From Balamuthia mandrillaris (taxonomy: Eukaryota; Discosea; Longamoebia; Balamuthiidae), in assembly GCA_031835245.1 (NCBI GenBank), contig JAVKOQ010000031.1:124001-188000 (forward strand): a stretch of 64,000 nucleotides of DNA, read 5' to 3'. The notes under the pieces are model-generated. The model was given only the letters and a program-made list of their open reading frames with translations. It did no database searches and was not told the DNA's origin. Each line of letters opens with the position of its first letter. The stretch's first letter is position 1. This document shows, in pieces, positions 22,287 to 34,643 of this stretch. A program made the position numbers and the translations under genes.

Positions 22287-25051
22287 CCTTGGTAGGTTGC
22301 TCAACAAGATCAAACCTGGAACTGTGACAGCCAAAATTCACGACTCTCGAATCGCCTACCGTCAGATGGTTCCTTCCCCTTATTCTTTGATCTATTCCTC
22401 CTTGCTTTTATTTACACCACTACTTTTGCTTAAAGGAAAACATAGGCAACTATTTAAAAGGCTGTGAGGCACTAGGCATGCGACAAACCGATCTGTTCAA
22501 TACGGTTGACCTCTTCGAAGAGAAGAATCTGCACCTGGTCATCAAGAACATTGTCGTTCTAGGCAACACTGTCCAAGGCAAGGACTACTACTCTGGCCCC
22601 AAAATAGAAGACGCTTCCAAGACAAAGAACCTCTGGTCAGAATCCTTGGCCATGACGGACCTCAGCAAAGAAGTCGACGAGGATGACTTGAAAGAAACTC
22701 CTCCTGAACATCAAGAGTGGGTAGATTGGATCAACTCTCAGCTCATCCGATTGGAGCCTGGTTCTGCTGTTCCGCCTGTTCGTAACTTGACCTCAAACCT
22801 CCGTTCTGGCGTGGTGTTGATGCGACTGGTGGAAGTCCTCACGGGGCAGTGTATTCATGCCTGGGAGAAAGAGCCGCAGTATCTATGGCAGTACATGAAC
22901 AATGCCTCTGCCGTGCTTCGATTCATTACTAGCATCACTTTCGAGGTTGTAACTGTTTGTAAAGCTCGAGGTAAGAGTTCTTCCAACAAATCTCTTTTAT
23001 ATGTTTTGTAACCTTCCATGTTTGTCTCATTTGTTTTGTGCAGATATTGTTTCGAAGAACACAACCGCTATAATCGCTCTTCTTCAAATACTGAGAGATA
23101 AGTTCGATCTCGACTTTCTTTTCCAGAAAATTCTTTCAGAGGAGTTGGACGACTCTGAACGTGAAATACATCGTCACCTCTTCATCTCTGTGCCACCTTC
23201 CGATACACCCTCGCCTATGCCTCGTTCTCCTCGTGGTGAAGATGAAGGAGAAGAAGAAAGAGTAGTAGTAGAAGAAGCTGACAAACAACCATCTCAATCA
23301 GGACATCAAGCCGCTCACCAAGAGCAGAAAGGAAAAGAAAAGGATGAAGATGAAGGAGCAAACAGTACCAAGGCTCCTACTCCTTGTAAATTCGACGAAG
23401 AGCAACAACAAACAGGTACCATGGTATCTCCAGGAATTCAGACTCAGCAGCAACAACAACAACAACAAGAAGGTCAACAACAACCGCAAGAGAAGATTGC
23501 TTCTCCAAGAGAGATAGTTAAACCACAAAGTCCCAAAAAAGTCACAGAAGAAAAAGACGTACAACCAACTACTCCCAAATCAGAAGCAAAACAAGAAGAA
23601 GATGAAGAAGACGAGGAGGGACAAGAAGAAGAGGAACAAGATGAGGAGGAAGAAGAAAATGAAGACGAGGGAGGAGAGAAAGACAAACAAGATGATACGC
23701 AAACAACTGAGAAAACGGAAAGCAAAGACATTGATGTAAACCAAGATCTAGAAAAAAAAGAGCAAAAGAAAGTAACAGAGGAGGAGGCAGCACAAAAACC
23801 AAAGACGAAAAAGAAGAAAAAACAGAAGACCGAAAGCACCACAGAAGATAAGAAAAAGAAGACGAAGAAAACAAAGAAGATAAAGAAAAAGGGATCCTCC
23901 GAAGTGAGAAGTAGAAGCAAGATTCGCCCGTCGGAATCTGCTTCCTCGCCTACCACACAAAGCGAGATTGTGGTCACTTTGCCATCTTCAATGTCATCCA
24001 CCGATGTGCAGACAAAGAAGACAAAAAAGAAGACGGGATCTGGCTCAAAAGCAAAAGCACGACCCAAGTCTTTAGGTGAGGACCAAAGCAAAATCATCGG
24101 TCAACTGCTGACGACATCGGAAGACAAACAAGCTTTAACAGGCAAGAAAAAGAAGTCAAAGGCAGGATCAGGATTTGTATCAGGCTCATCAAGTGCGTTA
24201 GCCGTCAAGAAAGAGAAGAAGAGAAGAAAGAGCTTTGGACCTACTACAGGCAAGTCTATTGTTGTTGAGGAAGACCCAACAGCAGCAGCAGCAACAACAG
24301 CGGAAAAGGAGAGCTCTAGCAAGAAGGGTTCAGCAGTAAAAGAAAGGAAGAGCCGATCTAAACGAGGTAAACCGTCTTCGCAGAAGAAAGCGATCGTCAA
24401 GAAACAGCAGGAGGAACCACCGAAAGTGGAGGACACGACCACAGCAAATAATGAAAATGAAGAGGAGACTAAGCTACCGGAAACGAAGGAAGAAGAAAGT
24501 AAGGAGAAAGTAGCAGAAGAATCGAAAGCAACACCTTCTTCTCCACAATCTCCTTTAAAACAAGAAGAAGAAGAAGCGAAGGAAAAAGAGCAACCTCCTT
24601 CGCTCGAAGAGCAAAAGGCTCCTTCACATCCACAGCCACAAAAGTCTACAGAGAGCACAGTAACAGCAGCAGCAAGTGCTGACAGCAGCAATGAAGGCAC
24701 CCCTCGCGAGGATAGCCCTTGGGTTGCAGCCAAGCCACCCGTTAGAGTAGCTAAAGTACTGCCTACACGAGCCACGTCTCTTTCTGACATTAATGGTTCT
24801 ATCTTTTTCTCTACTATGTTCTTCCCTCTTTTTCATTTCGTCTGTGCATTCTCTAACTTTGTATTTATTAAAAGCCATCAAAATGGAGCGAGCTAGGAAC
24901 GTGGTGAGGAAGCGTGTCGCCACAGAGATACTCACTACCGAAATGAGCTACGTTGATAGCTTACAAACATTAGTCAATGTACGTCCTCCCTCTTTTCCTC
25001 GTTGTTCTATCTCTTTTAAACGAAGCTTACCCTTTTTTAAAAAAACAATAT

Positions 25052-25093
<42 letters not shown>

Positions 25094-26148
25094 CAAGTGG
25101 TAGTACCATTACAAAAGAGCGCGATGCGCGTTCTTACCGAAACAGAGCACAAAAATCTCTTTTGGAACCTCGACCGCATCCTCAATGTGCACGAGGAGTT
25201 CCTCGTCGTGTTGCAGCAGAAGCTGAAAGGGTGGTCCACGGAGACCACTATCGGAGATGTGTTCCTCTATCAGACAGCCTTCTTGGAGGAGTATAAGGAG
25301 TACATGCAAGGATATAACGCCAGTTTGGTCCTGTTGCGACATTTGGACAAGCGAAAGCCTGCGTTTAAGCAAGTTCGAGAGGTACGCATTTCTTTTCATT
25401 TTTCTTTTTTTTTTATTTTATTTTTTTTTTTCGTTCTTAGTACTTTTTAACGTTTATTCTCTAAAATAATAACAAGGCGTTCGAGTTGAAGCAAAAGACA
25501 AAGACGTGTCTACCACTTGATGCATTCATGATAATGCCAATCCAAAGGGTGCCGCGTTATGCACTCCTCCTTCGCGAACTGCACAAGTACACCAACCCGC
25601 TCCATCCCGATTATAATCTGCTAGACCAGGCCGCCACGCACATCAATCGCAAGTTGGAGGTGCTAAACAAGGGTGTCGACATGGAGGTCGCTTCACGCGC
25701 TCAGAAGATCAACAGCATTGAGGACAGCATTGAAGGAGAGATTATTCCCGGAGAAGTTTGTTTTCCTCCTCCACTGTGTGGTTACTTGTGGCTTATTTTT
25801 CTCTTCTCGTTATCAAAACAACAGAGTTTGTTCCATCCAGACCGAAAAGTGCTGAAAGAAGGACCGCTGAAATGGCAAGCATCTGGAGAGACCTCCAAGA
25901 AGCAAGTGTACCTCTTCCTCTTCAACGACCTCTTGCTCTGCTGCCTCAACAAGAAGAAGAAAGACAAAGACGGCACGTCCTTCACCATTCTCTTCACTCA
26001 ACGCATGAAAGATATCGCGCGCATCAACGACGATAAAGTAGACAGCGGATCGTTTGTTTTGGAGGTGAACACCGGAGACAAACACCTCGTTCAAGCAAAG
26101 AATAAGACAGAAGCTTTGTTGTGGATAAGTGTATTAAACATGCGATAA
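20718..26148 (+). CDS. RhoGEF with three calponin-homology domains
   Basis: Twelve exons (20718-20917, 20979-21048, 21398-21561, 21716-21888, 21990-22155, 22296-22368, 22436-22970, 23044-24795, 24875-24978, 25094-25381, 25477-25755, 25825-26148) encode 1375 residues. CH domains lie at about 25-140 (FLVGLFGGEAAFGD, GYLTGCEKLGF), 212-330 (LLNKIKPGTVTAKI, NYLKGCEALGM) and 373-490. A 550-residue Lys/Glu/Ser/Pro-rich disordered linker follows. The C-terminus has a DH domain (about 1050-1240; EILTTEMSYVDSL, MPIQRVPRYALLLRELHKY) and a PH domain (about 1255-1375, ending in the aromatic helix ALLWISVLNM). DH-PH pairs activate Rho-family GTPases by nucleotide exchange, and CH domains bind actin or regulate. 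It ends tail-to-tail with the RegA-like gene 165 bp away. Confidence 0.92.
21071..21377 (+). repeat. TTC/TTG repeat in RhoGEF intron
   Basis: About 300 bp of TTC with TTG and TTT variants filling intron 2 up to near its 3' splice site. A second, shorter TTC tract lies at about 21910-21965 in intron 4. Confidence 0.92.
22195..22281 (+). repeat. (CT)n microsatellite in RhoGEF intron
   Basis: CT repeat with occasional CCT interruptions, ending about 15 nt before the 3' splice site. Confidence 0.92.
25050..25092 (+). repeat. (TA)n tract running into a 3' splice site
   Basis: About 20 TA units that end directly in the acceptor TAG of RhoGEF intron 9, replacing the usual pyrimidine tract. Confidence 0.85.
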
Positions 26149-26313
26149 AACAAAAATAATATAATAATAAAACTAAGAAGTAGTTTTCAAGAAGAATAGA
26201 GTTCATATTGTAGTGTTTCGCGTTTGGATGGAAGAAAGAAGCATCGTTCATTCGTTTGTTCGTTTAGCGAAGAAGAAAGGAAAAGTTTGCAAAGGAAGGA
26301 AACAGGAAGGGTT

Positions 26314-28373
26314 TTAGTTGTTGTTTTTTGAAGAGGTCGAAGGAGAAGATAGATGAGCCGGTGAAGAGGGGCGCGGTGAAGTTGGAGAAGAAGAACAAGA
26401 AGAGGAAGAATCAGCCCCTTGTGATGGCGTTAAAGAAGCAGCAATAGCAGCGTTGTTGTTCTCTTCATCGGTTTTGGCTTCAGCATCCAACAAGGCGGAC
26501 CATTTCTCTCGGGTGATGAGAAGATGCTCCGAGCAGACGCTCATCTTTGGTAAAAGTTTGCTGGTCACAGAGTAGAGGGGGGAGACGAAAAAGTCAATGA
26601 AACCGGCCGACATTTTGGCGGTAGCAGGCGTTTGCCGGTCCATGAATGGACTTATGGGGAGTCCTCTTGCTTGCTCTATGTCTCCCTATTGTTTTGTATT
26701 TTTGTTTGTTAAAATACGATAGAACGAGGATAGGAGAGAAAGATTATAGAAAAGAAAAACGCAAAGAGTAAGCAAAGAGGACGGGGGTGGCATTACTTGA
26801 CAAAAGAACTCCTCTTGAACCATGTGAGCCCAATAGAGAGCGATGCTAGCGGGCCGTGCTGGGTTGGAGATGTCAGCGCACTTGAGCAACACCTCCAAAA
26901 GGCATTGCCTGTGCTCTTTGTTGTCTCTGGTAAAGGTCTCGAGCACAGCTGAGAACCTGGACACTGTTTCCATGTGTCTGGCCATGTCTGTGGCAAGGAT
27001 GCAATTGATGATCAGTTTCCGAAGCTCACGAAACTCGGCCTCTGTTAAGTTTTGTAATATTTGGTTTTCCGGTTTACGAAGAATCTGTGTTTATGTGGAT
27101 TTTGTTAGTTGGAAGAGAAAGGAAAGAGAAGAGGTTGTAGAAAGAAAACAACGAAGAGCAAACCTGGAAGGTAGAAGCACAGTGATAATTCTCGAGGATG
27201 GACTTGTCATTGTATCTTATAGCTAGCGCCGAGTCCGTATTCACCTGAAAGTTGTTGTTCAAGCCAGGGTGGTCATAGTCATGACACAACGCAGCAATGA
27301 GCAACGCAAAGATCTCAATCTGTGTGAGAAACTCTGACGCCCCTCCCGTCGTCAAGAAGAAGTAACAGGCTTGAGTGACGTCGAAAGCATGACGAAAGTT
27401 GTGATAAGGGTTCGTCTTGTGATATCCAGAACGGACGTCCAGAATGAAATTGCGAAGTTTCTCGGGTGGCACCTTAAAGCGGTCTATCAAATCAAAATCT
27501 TTGAACATCTCTTCCAACAGAGGCAAGAGGTCCTCTTCCTCATAGGACCAGACGTCGAACTCCCAATCTCGCAGGATGGCAGTTGTCTCGGTGGCGCTTT
27601 GTACTCCTATAGCTGGCCATTGGTGAATCTTTTTCTCCTCCTCTTCGCCCATTCGGTCGTAGGTCAGCTCTCCGCTTAGCCACTCTGTTTAGTGTAGATT
27701 TGTTGGTCCAAAAGATGAAAGAAAGGACAAGAAACAAAAAGAAGGGAAGAAAGGCTAACCCCGAACGGTATCATCGATTTGAACACCATCATCACCAGAG
27801 AGAGCTTTGTTGAAGGCCGGTCTGTACAGATTAGAGGAGCCCAATGCCTTCACTATTTGGGAGAGGGCCACTCTGACTTCTTCAGTAAGACTGTCGCTCA
27901 TGCTGATGGACGCCACTGTCTTTGTTATCACGTTGATAGGAGTTTCCACCGCTTCAGAAAACTATTAAGAATTTTTTTTTGTTAAAGAAAGCAAAAAAGA
28001 GAAAGAGAAAGAGAAAGAGAAAGAGAAAGAGAAAAACGAGAGAACGAGGGAATAAGAGGAGATAAGTACTTGACTCTGTAGCGCTTCAATCTGTTTCTTC
28101 AAGCCCAACATCTCCTTGTCCACTTCCCTTCGTTTCTTTTTCTCATCGCTTAGCAGGTGGACATAGTCCCGCTCTTTTCTTTTCCGCCACACGTTCTGCC
28201 AAAGGTTCTTTGCTGCGCTCAGTTGGATCGGTTTTATGATATAGTCATCCGCTCCATCTTTCAGGCATTTGTAGACCATGTCCAAGTCTTCTGTTGCTGA
28301 TACCACTTTTGCAAAAAACGTTATATTGTTATTAAGAACGAAAGAGGAGAGAGAAGCATATAAAGAGAGAGAA

Positions 28374-28420
<47 letters not shown>

Positions 28421-28730
28421 AAGAAAGAGAAAAAAGAAAGAAAAGGAAAAGAAAGAGAGAGGAGTTACATACTGACTATGGGGACGTCCTTATGGGCGTC
28501 ATGTCGTTTACGCACTTGCTGTACGACGCCGATGCCATCAAGGTCGGGCATGTGCAGGTCACAAAGCACCAGGTTAAATTCCTGTTTGTCCATCAATGCC
28601 AGTGCTTGCTTTCCTCCCTCCACCACCGTTACCGCTGTTGAAATACGACACGCGAACAAAAAAGAAAAATAAAAATTATTTTCAGAAAGAAAAAAAAAGA
28701 AAATAAGAGAGAGAGAGAAGGTGAGGGAAA

Positions 28731-28780
<50 letters not shown>

Positions 28781-29032
28781 CAAACCTCTATAGCCACATT
28801 TTTTGAGGACACGGGCAGCGATCAGTCGGGCGGTGGACTCGTCGTCGACGACCAATACGTGAATGTTTTTGGGGTTCCACTCCTGCAAGAAAGCGCTGTT
28901 CTTGCGGCCAAACTGAGCCGTCGACGAGGAGGAGGAAGAGGAGGAGGAGGAGTGCTGGTCGTCTTCGCTGACGTCGGTGTCTGTGTTGTTCGTGCTGCTG
29001 TTACCCTCCTCTCGGTTGCTAGTTTTACTCAT
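26314..29032 (-). CDS. regA: RegA-like response regulator/cAMP phosphodiesterase
   Basis: Seven exons on the minus strand (29032-28786, 28634-28473, 28305-28070, 27961-27760, 27684-27164, 27084-26797, 26685-26314) give 675 residues. After a Ser/Asn-rich start comes a receiver domain with all key residues: acidic pair Asp63-Asp64 (VVDDES), phospho-acceptor Asp108 (LVLCDLHMPDLDG), Ser139 and Lys161 (DYIIKP). A coiled coil (about 165-215) leads to a class I phosphodiesterase domain with metal-binding HNFRH (377-381), HDYDH (417-421) and CADISNP. The layout is that of Dictyostelium RegA, in which phosphorelay to the receiver activates cAMP hydrolysis and lowers PKA activity in development or encystment. 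The C-terminus is a low-complexity Ser/Pro tail. Orthology is likely but not proven. Confidence 0.93.
28361..28777. repeat. (GA)n tracts in two RegA introns
   Basis: GA runs at about 28361-28440 and 28725-28777 on the plus strand, i.e. CT on the sense strand; a GAGAAA hexamer repeat at 27996-28033 lies in a third intron. Confidence 0.9.
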
Positions 29033-29668
29033 CTCTGTGTTACGGTTTCTTCTGTCTATAGGATTGTTTGTTTTGACCGTTTGTTTATTTTTTAAACACA
29101 GAAAATTGTTGTTGTTGCCGGTAGAAAAAAGAACAAAGAAGAAACAACAGACAAAAAAAAGTTGGTGGAAGGACTCTCCTTCAGTTTTTTTTTTGCCGGA
29201 CCGTTGTTGCAGCGAAGAGAAAAAAAAATTCAGGGTAAGGTGGTTTTGTCCATATCGATGTGTGATCTAATTTTGTATCCTTGCAGACTCTCCTAAAAAG
29301 GGTTTATCTTATCCTAGCAATCATACAACATTTCCCTAGCAACATAATGAGATTACAACTATTGTCGGCGTTTATTTAAAGGAATGTGCGTTCTTGACAT
29401 TCCGAGAATTGCATATCGACAAATTACTGACATTCCTTTGTCGACGTTTTTTAGACATTTGCATTTTTTACATATTTTGCACCTAATTTTGGTATTCGTA
29501 ATAAAAAAAATTAGAAGAAAGGGAAGAAAGAAGCCGAGGAGGAAGCGTTGGCGAGAGAGAGAGAACAAAGCAGAATTTGTTTTTTCTCTCTTGATTTTTT
29601 TTTTTTTGGTGTGTAGAGCAGTTTCTTTCTTCCCCCACGTTTCTTTCTTTGAAAAGAAGGAAACAAAG
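29033..29668. other. Divergent promoter region, regA-like/RhoGAP
   Basis: 636 bp between divergent genes; A/T-rich, with a GTCGAC element at 29440 and a near match ATCGACAAATT at about 29415. No coding frame supported. Confidence 0.55.
29440..29445 (-). promoter_or_regulatory. GTCGAC promoter element
   Basis: Reads GTCGACAAAGG on the minus strand, about 230 bp upstream of the RhoGAP start and 410 bp from the RegA-like start. Confidence 0.45.
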
Positions 29669-30748
29669 ATGGAGAATAATAAAAAGAGTGACAAGGCTGC
29701 TACGATAAGCAAAGTGGGAGGGCGACGCCGTGTCTTTGCCTTCGATCCACGCTCTCTTCCCAAAGGACTGAACGCCCAACAGCAACAACAAGATCAGCCC
29801 TTGGCCCCACCAGGTACCTTTTACCTCTTTTTAACCTTTCCATCTTTTTTTTGTTTGATTCAAAGAGAGCCAGTGCTACTTTTTATCGTTCTCTCTTTAC
29901 TGTTTTTTGTTCTCTTTCATTGTCACTTTCTTTACTTTCTCTTCTTCTCACCTCTTCTCTCTCTCTCTCTCTCTCTCTCGCTCTCTCTTTCCTCATTGAA
30001 ACAACGAAAAATCTCAAAAATTAAGAAGATGAAGCTTCCCAACAACAACTTGACTTGAAGCTTTCAGCCTCAACCGGCTCTATCCCCGTTCGCTCCCAAT
30101 CCAGCCCTTCCTTCCTTCAGCAAACCGCAACACCAACAACGACCGCTCTTCCAAACGACTCTTCTTCCTCTTCTGTTTCGCCAACAACAGCAACAACAGA
30201 TGCTACAAGCGTTCCTGCGGCCCCTCCTTCTCACGCCGCCGTTTCGAGACTGGCAAAAGCGCAACGAGCCTCTCGTCGTCTTTCTATGTCCCTCGGCAAA
30301 CAGTTTAAACGCTTTGCTTCTGCTTCTGCTTTTACTTCTACAGCTTCTACCCCTTCATCTTCTGCTGCTTCAAATGCTGAAGTCAACAATAACGGAAACG
30401 ATGCCTCACCAACGCGAAAAGAGGGTGAAGAACTGATTCCTGACAACAGTACTAATGCAACAACCGGAACGACAGCCGCCAACAAAGCGAAACGGCCGCA
30501 ATATAGCGAATACAGAGATATGTTGCAAGCGGCTCGAACTGTACGTTTTAAGCTCATTCCCTTTCTTTCGTCTTTATCTCATTTGCATTTTTGTTATAAC
30601 AGCAAGACTTTTCGGATCTAGACCCCTACCATTTAGTTTACAAGTCAGGTATGTCTCTCTCTCTCTCCTTTTGCTCTCTCTTACTTTCTCTACAACGTTC
30701 CCTCCTCCGTTCAGGAAAAGACGTCTATGGAAGGTTAGTTCTCATTTC

Positions 30749-30787
<39 letters not shown>

Positions 30788-32946
30788 ATCAGTCTCACTT
30801 GCCGTCTTGTTTTATTTTTCTTTGGCAGAACGGTGATTGTGATGGCGCCAGCAAATATGCCAATCATGCCAGATAGCACCGCTTTGGACCTTGATCGAAT
30901 GCTATTGTATCTCATCAAAACAATGGATCAAGTGGTGGAGAAAGAGTACTGTCTCGTCTTTTGTGTGACAAACATGACCAACGCGCATAGGCCTGGTCTC
31001 GCGTGGTTCCGTCGTGCCTATAACTTTTTTAACCGCAAGTAAGTGCTTTCTCCTCTGTGCCTCTTACCTCTGTTCTTTTTTTTCTCCTTCTTTATCTATT
31101 CTTTCGATATAATTATTGTGCGTTTGTTTTATTTTAATTGATGACTGCTTCTTGTTTGATAAAGATACAAGAAAAATTTGAAAGCTCTTTACATCGTTCA
31201 TCCGACGTGGTTTGTCAAAGCAACGCTCAAACTCTGCAAGCCTTTCATCAGCAACAAATTCTGGAAGAAGTTAGTTTACATAGATAACGTTACCGACATT
31301 TACCAGTATATCAAGCCAGACCAAATCTCTTTTCCTGATTTTGTCTTAAGGTTTGTATACGTCTTTCATTCTTCTTGCTGCGTTCTTCAGTTTATCTTTT
31401 TTTTTTCTCTCTCTCTCTCTCTCTTTATTTATTTTATTATATTTTTTGGTATAACTTTTATTTGCTACTAGTTATCGAAGAAGAAGAGGTGACTTTGCAA
31501 GACCAATCTTTGGTGTACCTTTAGAGGAGGCCGTCATTCGGACAACCACTCACTCAGGCCTTCCTGTTGTCTGCGAGAGAGCATTTCAGGCCTTGGACGC
31601 TGCGGCATTGGAGACAGAAGGTCTCTTTCGCATTTCCGGCAGTAATGCTGACATCAATGATCTCAAGAAACGCTTCGATCGTGGCGAAGATGTGGATCTA
31701 ATTGGATGGGATCCCCATGTCGTTGCTGGATTGCTAAAACTCTTTCTAAGGTTCGGATTTTTGTGTTTTGTCGTTTCTTATTATTTTTCTAAACGTTTTT
31801 CTTTGTAGAGAAATGCCAGAACCACTATTTACGCATGAACTCTACGACGAGTTCATCAAACTGCTTGGTTAGTTGTTTCTTTCCTCTATTACCTCTATTT
31901 TTCTCATCTCAGTTCTCTGGTTCTTTCCTCCTTTTACATTCTCTTTTTCTCATCACCAACTCGTAATTTGCTTTTTAAACAGCGGATCCTTCAACGGCAG
32001 AGATGCAAGAAGCGACTGCCACCAAACTTCGCGAGCTGTTGGCTTCTCTCCCAATGCACAACTTCCTGTTGTGCAGACGTCTCTTCAAGTTGCTAATGCA
32101 AACCGCCGCAAAATCGGAGGTCAACAAAATGGGAAGGTTTGTTTCTCTTTTCTCCTCCTTTTGTCTCGTTTCTCTTTCTTGCTCATTTTGTTCTTTACAA
32201 CCAAACAAACAAAACCCTCACAAATGCCAATTAGTTCCAATCTCGCTATTGTGTTTGGGTAACCTTTTCTTCCCCTTTTCCTCCTTTTTCTCTGCCCTTC
32301 TTCGCTTGTTCCCTTCTCTTCTTCTCTCTTCTTATCTTTCGCTAACAAAACCGAAAAAACAAACAGTCCCAACTTGATGAGGGCTCCAAAAGGGGCAGAT
32401 GAGAATCGTCGCTTGATAATGGACACAGCCACCATCACAAGACTTATCGTACTTCTCATCGAGCATTACAACGTGCTTCTCCGAGGGCTGATGCCCAAAT
32501 GGTTTGCAGAGGATCAACAGTCGTCTTCAACCATCGCATTGACCTTTTCCGATACTACTTCGGTTTCGAATAGTAGCAGCGTGAGCAACACTCCAGAAAG
32601 TAGTCCGCGTCTTTTTCCGACAAATGAGCAGAAGAAGAAGGAAGAAGGAAAATGTAAAGAAAGAGTGGAAGAAGAAGATGATGAAGATGAGAAAGAAGAG
32701 GAAGAAGGCAAAACAAAGGAAGAGAACGATAAACGAGAAGAAAATGGAAGAGAGGAAGATGAAGAAGAGAAGGAAGAAGGCAAAAGAAAAGAGAAAGAGG
32801 AAAGTGAAGAAAATGGAACAGTTGAAGAGGATAGCATCAAAAAAGAAGAAGCACCGATAACAATGACGGTACAAAAAAGAAGAAAGAAGAAAGAGAAGAA
32901 AGAACGGAAAGCAAAAGGACAACAAGGACGGACAGAACAAATGTAA
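29669..32946 (+). CDS. BCH/Sec14-like RhoGAP (p50RhoGAP type)
   Basis: Eleven exons (29669-29813, 30029-30540, 30603-30648, 30715-30733, 30829-31038, 31165-31350, 31472-31750, 31809-31867, 31983-32136, 32235-32258, 32367-32946) give 737 residues. The N-terminal 220 residues are low complexity (Ser/Thr/Ala/Pro). A CRAL-TRIO/BCH domain follows (ALYIVHPTWFVKATLKLCKP, FWKKLVYIDNV), as in ARHGAP1. The RhoGAP domain has the arginine finger in TEGLFRISG (Arg426), GLLKLFLREMPEPLF and SNLAIVFGPNLMR. It speeds GTP hydrolysis by Rho/Rac/Cdc42-type GTPases; the BCH domain may bind lipid, prenyl groups or partners. The C-terminal 120 residues are Lys/Glu-rich. Exon 4 is only 19 nt and exon 10 only 24 nt, yet phase is preserved. 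Confidence 0.92.
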
Positions 32947-33051
32947 TAATACAAAGGGGGGAAAAAAAGAGCAAACTATTTGAAAAAAGGAGTCTTCAAT
33001 TTGAATGAAACTAGTACATGAATGAAAGAAGAGCGGAAGGACAAAATGTGT

Positions 33052-34496
33052 TTAACCGTAAAAGATGATGCTGCAGCTCTTGCAATACAGCTTGTTGTCG
33101 TGATAGTAATATTCATTTCCTGTCAACTTCTTCTTGCAGTGGCTGCACACAAAGTGTTGTGGATGATACCTGATGTGTTTTTTTCTCAGTTGTTTAGCAA
33201 AGAATAGAAAAGAAAGCGACAAGAAAAAGAAAAAAAAGAACCTTTTTCCTTTGGCATTTACGCATTTGCCGATAATGGGTCGCTCGCATTCAGGGCACAA
33301 CAGGCCCATTGCCTCGTAGTAATGTTTCTCGCAGTAAGGGTTGCCCTCGTTCTCAAAGAATGTGCCATGGAATGGCTCTTTGCATGAGTGACACACAAAA
33401 CAGGATGGATGCCATCTGAAAATAGTGGAAGTGATAAAGGTGTCAGCGATAACGGTGTTAGTGAGCGTACATTGGAAAAATGGAGGAAAAGGCAGAAGGC
33501 AGAAGGCAGAAGAGAAGGGAGGAGAGTGAGCAATGACGCACTGTTTTCCAAGAGCGTTGGTGCATTCTCCTTGAATAGGTGAAGAACAGGCGCTGCACTT
33601 GGGAGCAAAGCGCTCCAGATAGTCCGTTTGACAGTAGGCCTGTCCATCGTTGCCCTCTACTACTGGTACATCGTTCTCCAAAAAGTTCCTGTGGCAAACA
33701 GCACACGCCAAATGCTATTTCGTAACATATCATCAAATTCATCAGCCCAAATACATAAACATAAATACAAAGAAACATACCTCTTTATGCCAAGACATGC
33801 CGAATGCATTCAACAGGTTGCTCTTGACCGGCTCTCCGCAGGCACCGCAGGTGGGATAGTTAGTGGTGGTAACGCCAAGATCAAAGCCCAGGCCTAGGTC
33901 CTTCAAAGGGTCATAAGCCAAACCGCCAGCACCACCACCGCTGCCGCCATGTCGGGAAGAGGCTCCGCCAATGTCTGCTTGGAGTTGGTTGAGCAAAGCG
34001 TCGAACTCGTCTTCAGTAGCTGGTGCTGCCAACGTGGATGGGGGGGATGAGAACGACGCCGCAGAACCGGCGGGAATGCCGCTCACCGGTCGTCTTGCTG
34101 CTGGGGGAGGAGTGGTAGGGAGAGGAGGAGCGCCTCTACCGCCTCCGGGAGTGGGACGTGGAGGAGGCACGGTGGGGGGAGGTCGTCTTGCGCTACCCGC
34201 GCCACCGCTGATGTTCAAGGAGTTGAGACCGCTTGCTAGACCATCTGCTGACTACGAAAGAATAGCACAAAAAAGAGAGCAAAAAGAATGAGGAGGAGAG
34301 AACCAGGAACTTGGGTGACTACGTACAGCGGAGCGGATGGTAAAGGTGACGTTGGTGCCGTGTTGCTTGTGGATGGGGAACGGCTTTTCGTTGGGACCAA
34401 GGAGATGCTCTCCTATGGTCATAGTGGTGTTGGTTTTAAAGAGACGAAATAAGAGCGTCACGAAAAAGAAGCCAACAGTAGAGAACACAAGCAGAA

Positions 34497-34528
<32 letters not shown>

Positions 34529-34604
34529 TGAAAAGCAACAAAGAAAAGGAGAAGAGAGAGAGAGAGAGAGTATAAGAGAGAGGAGGAGTGAGAGGAGGAG
34601 AGAG

Positions 34605-34643
<39 letters not shown>

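Noticed and set aside
24101-24790. Minus-strand frames opposite the RhoGEF linker
   Set aside because: Complement of a Lys/Glu-rich linker gives Phe/Ser-rich nonsense.
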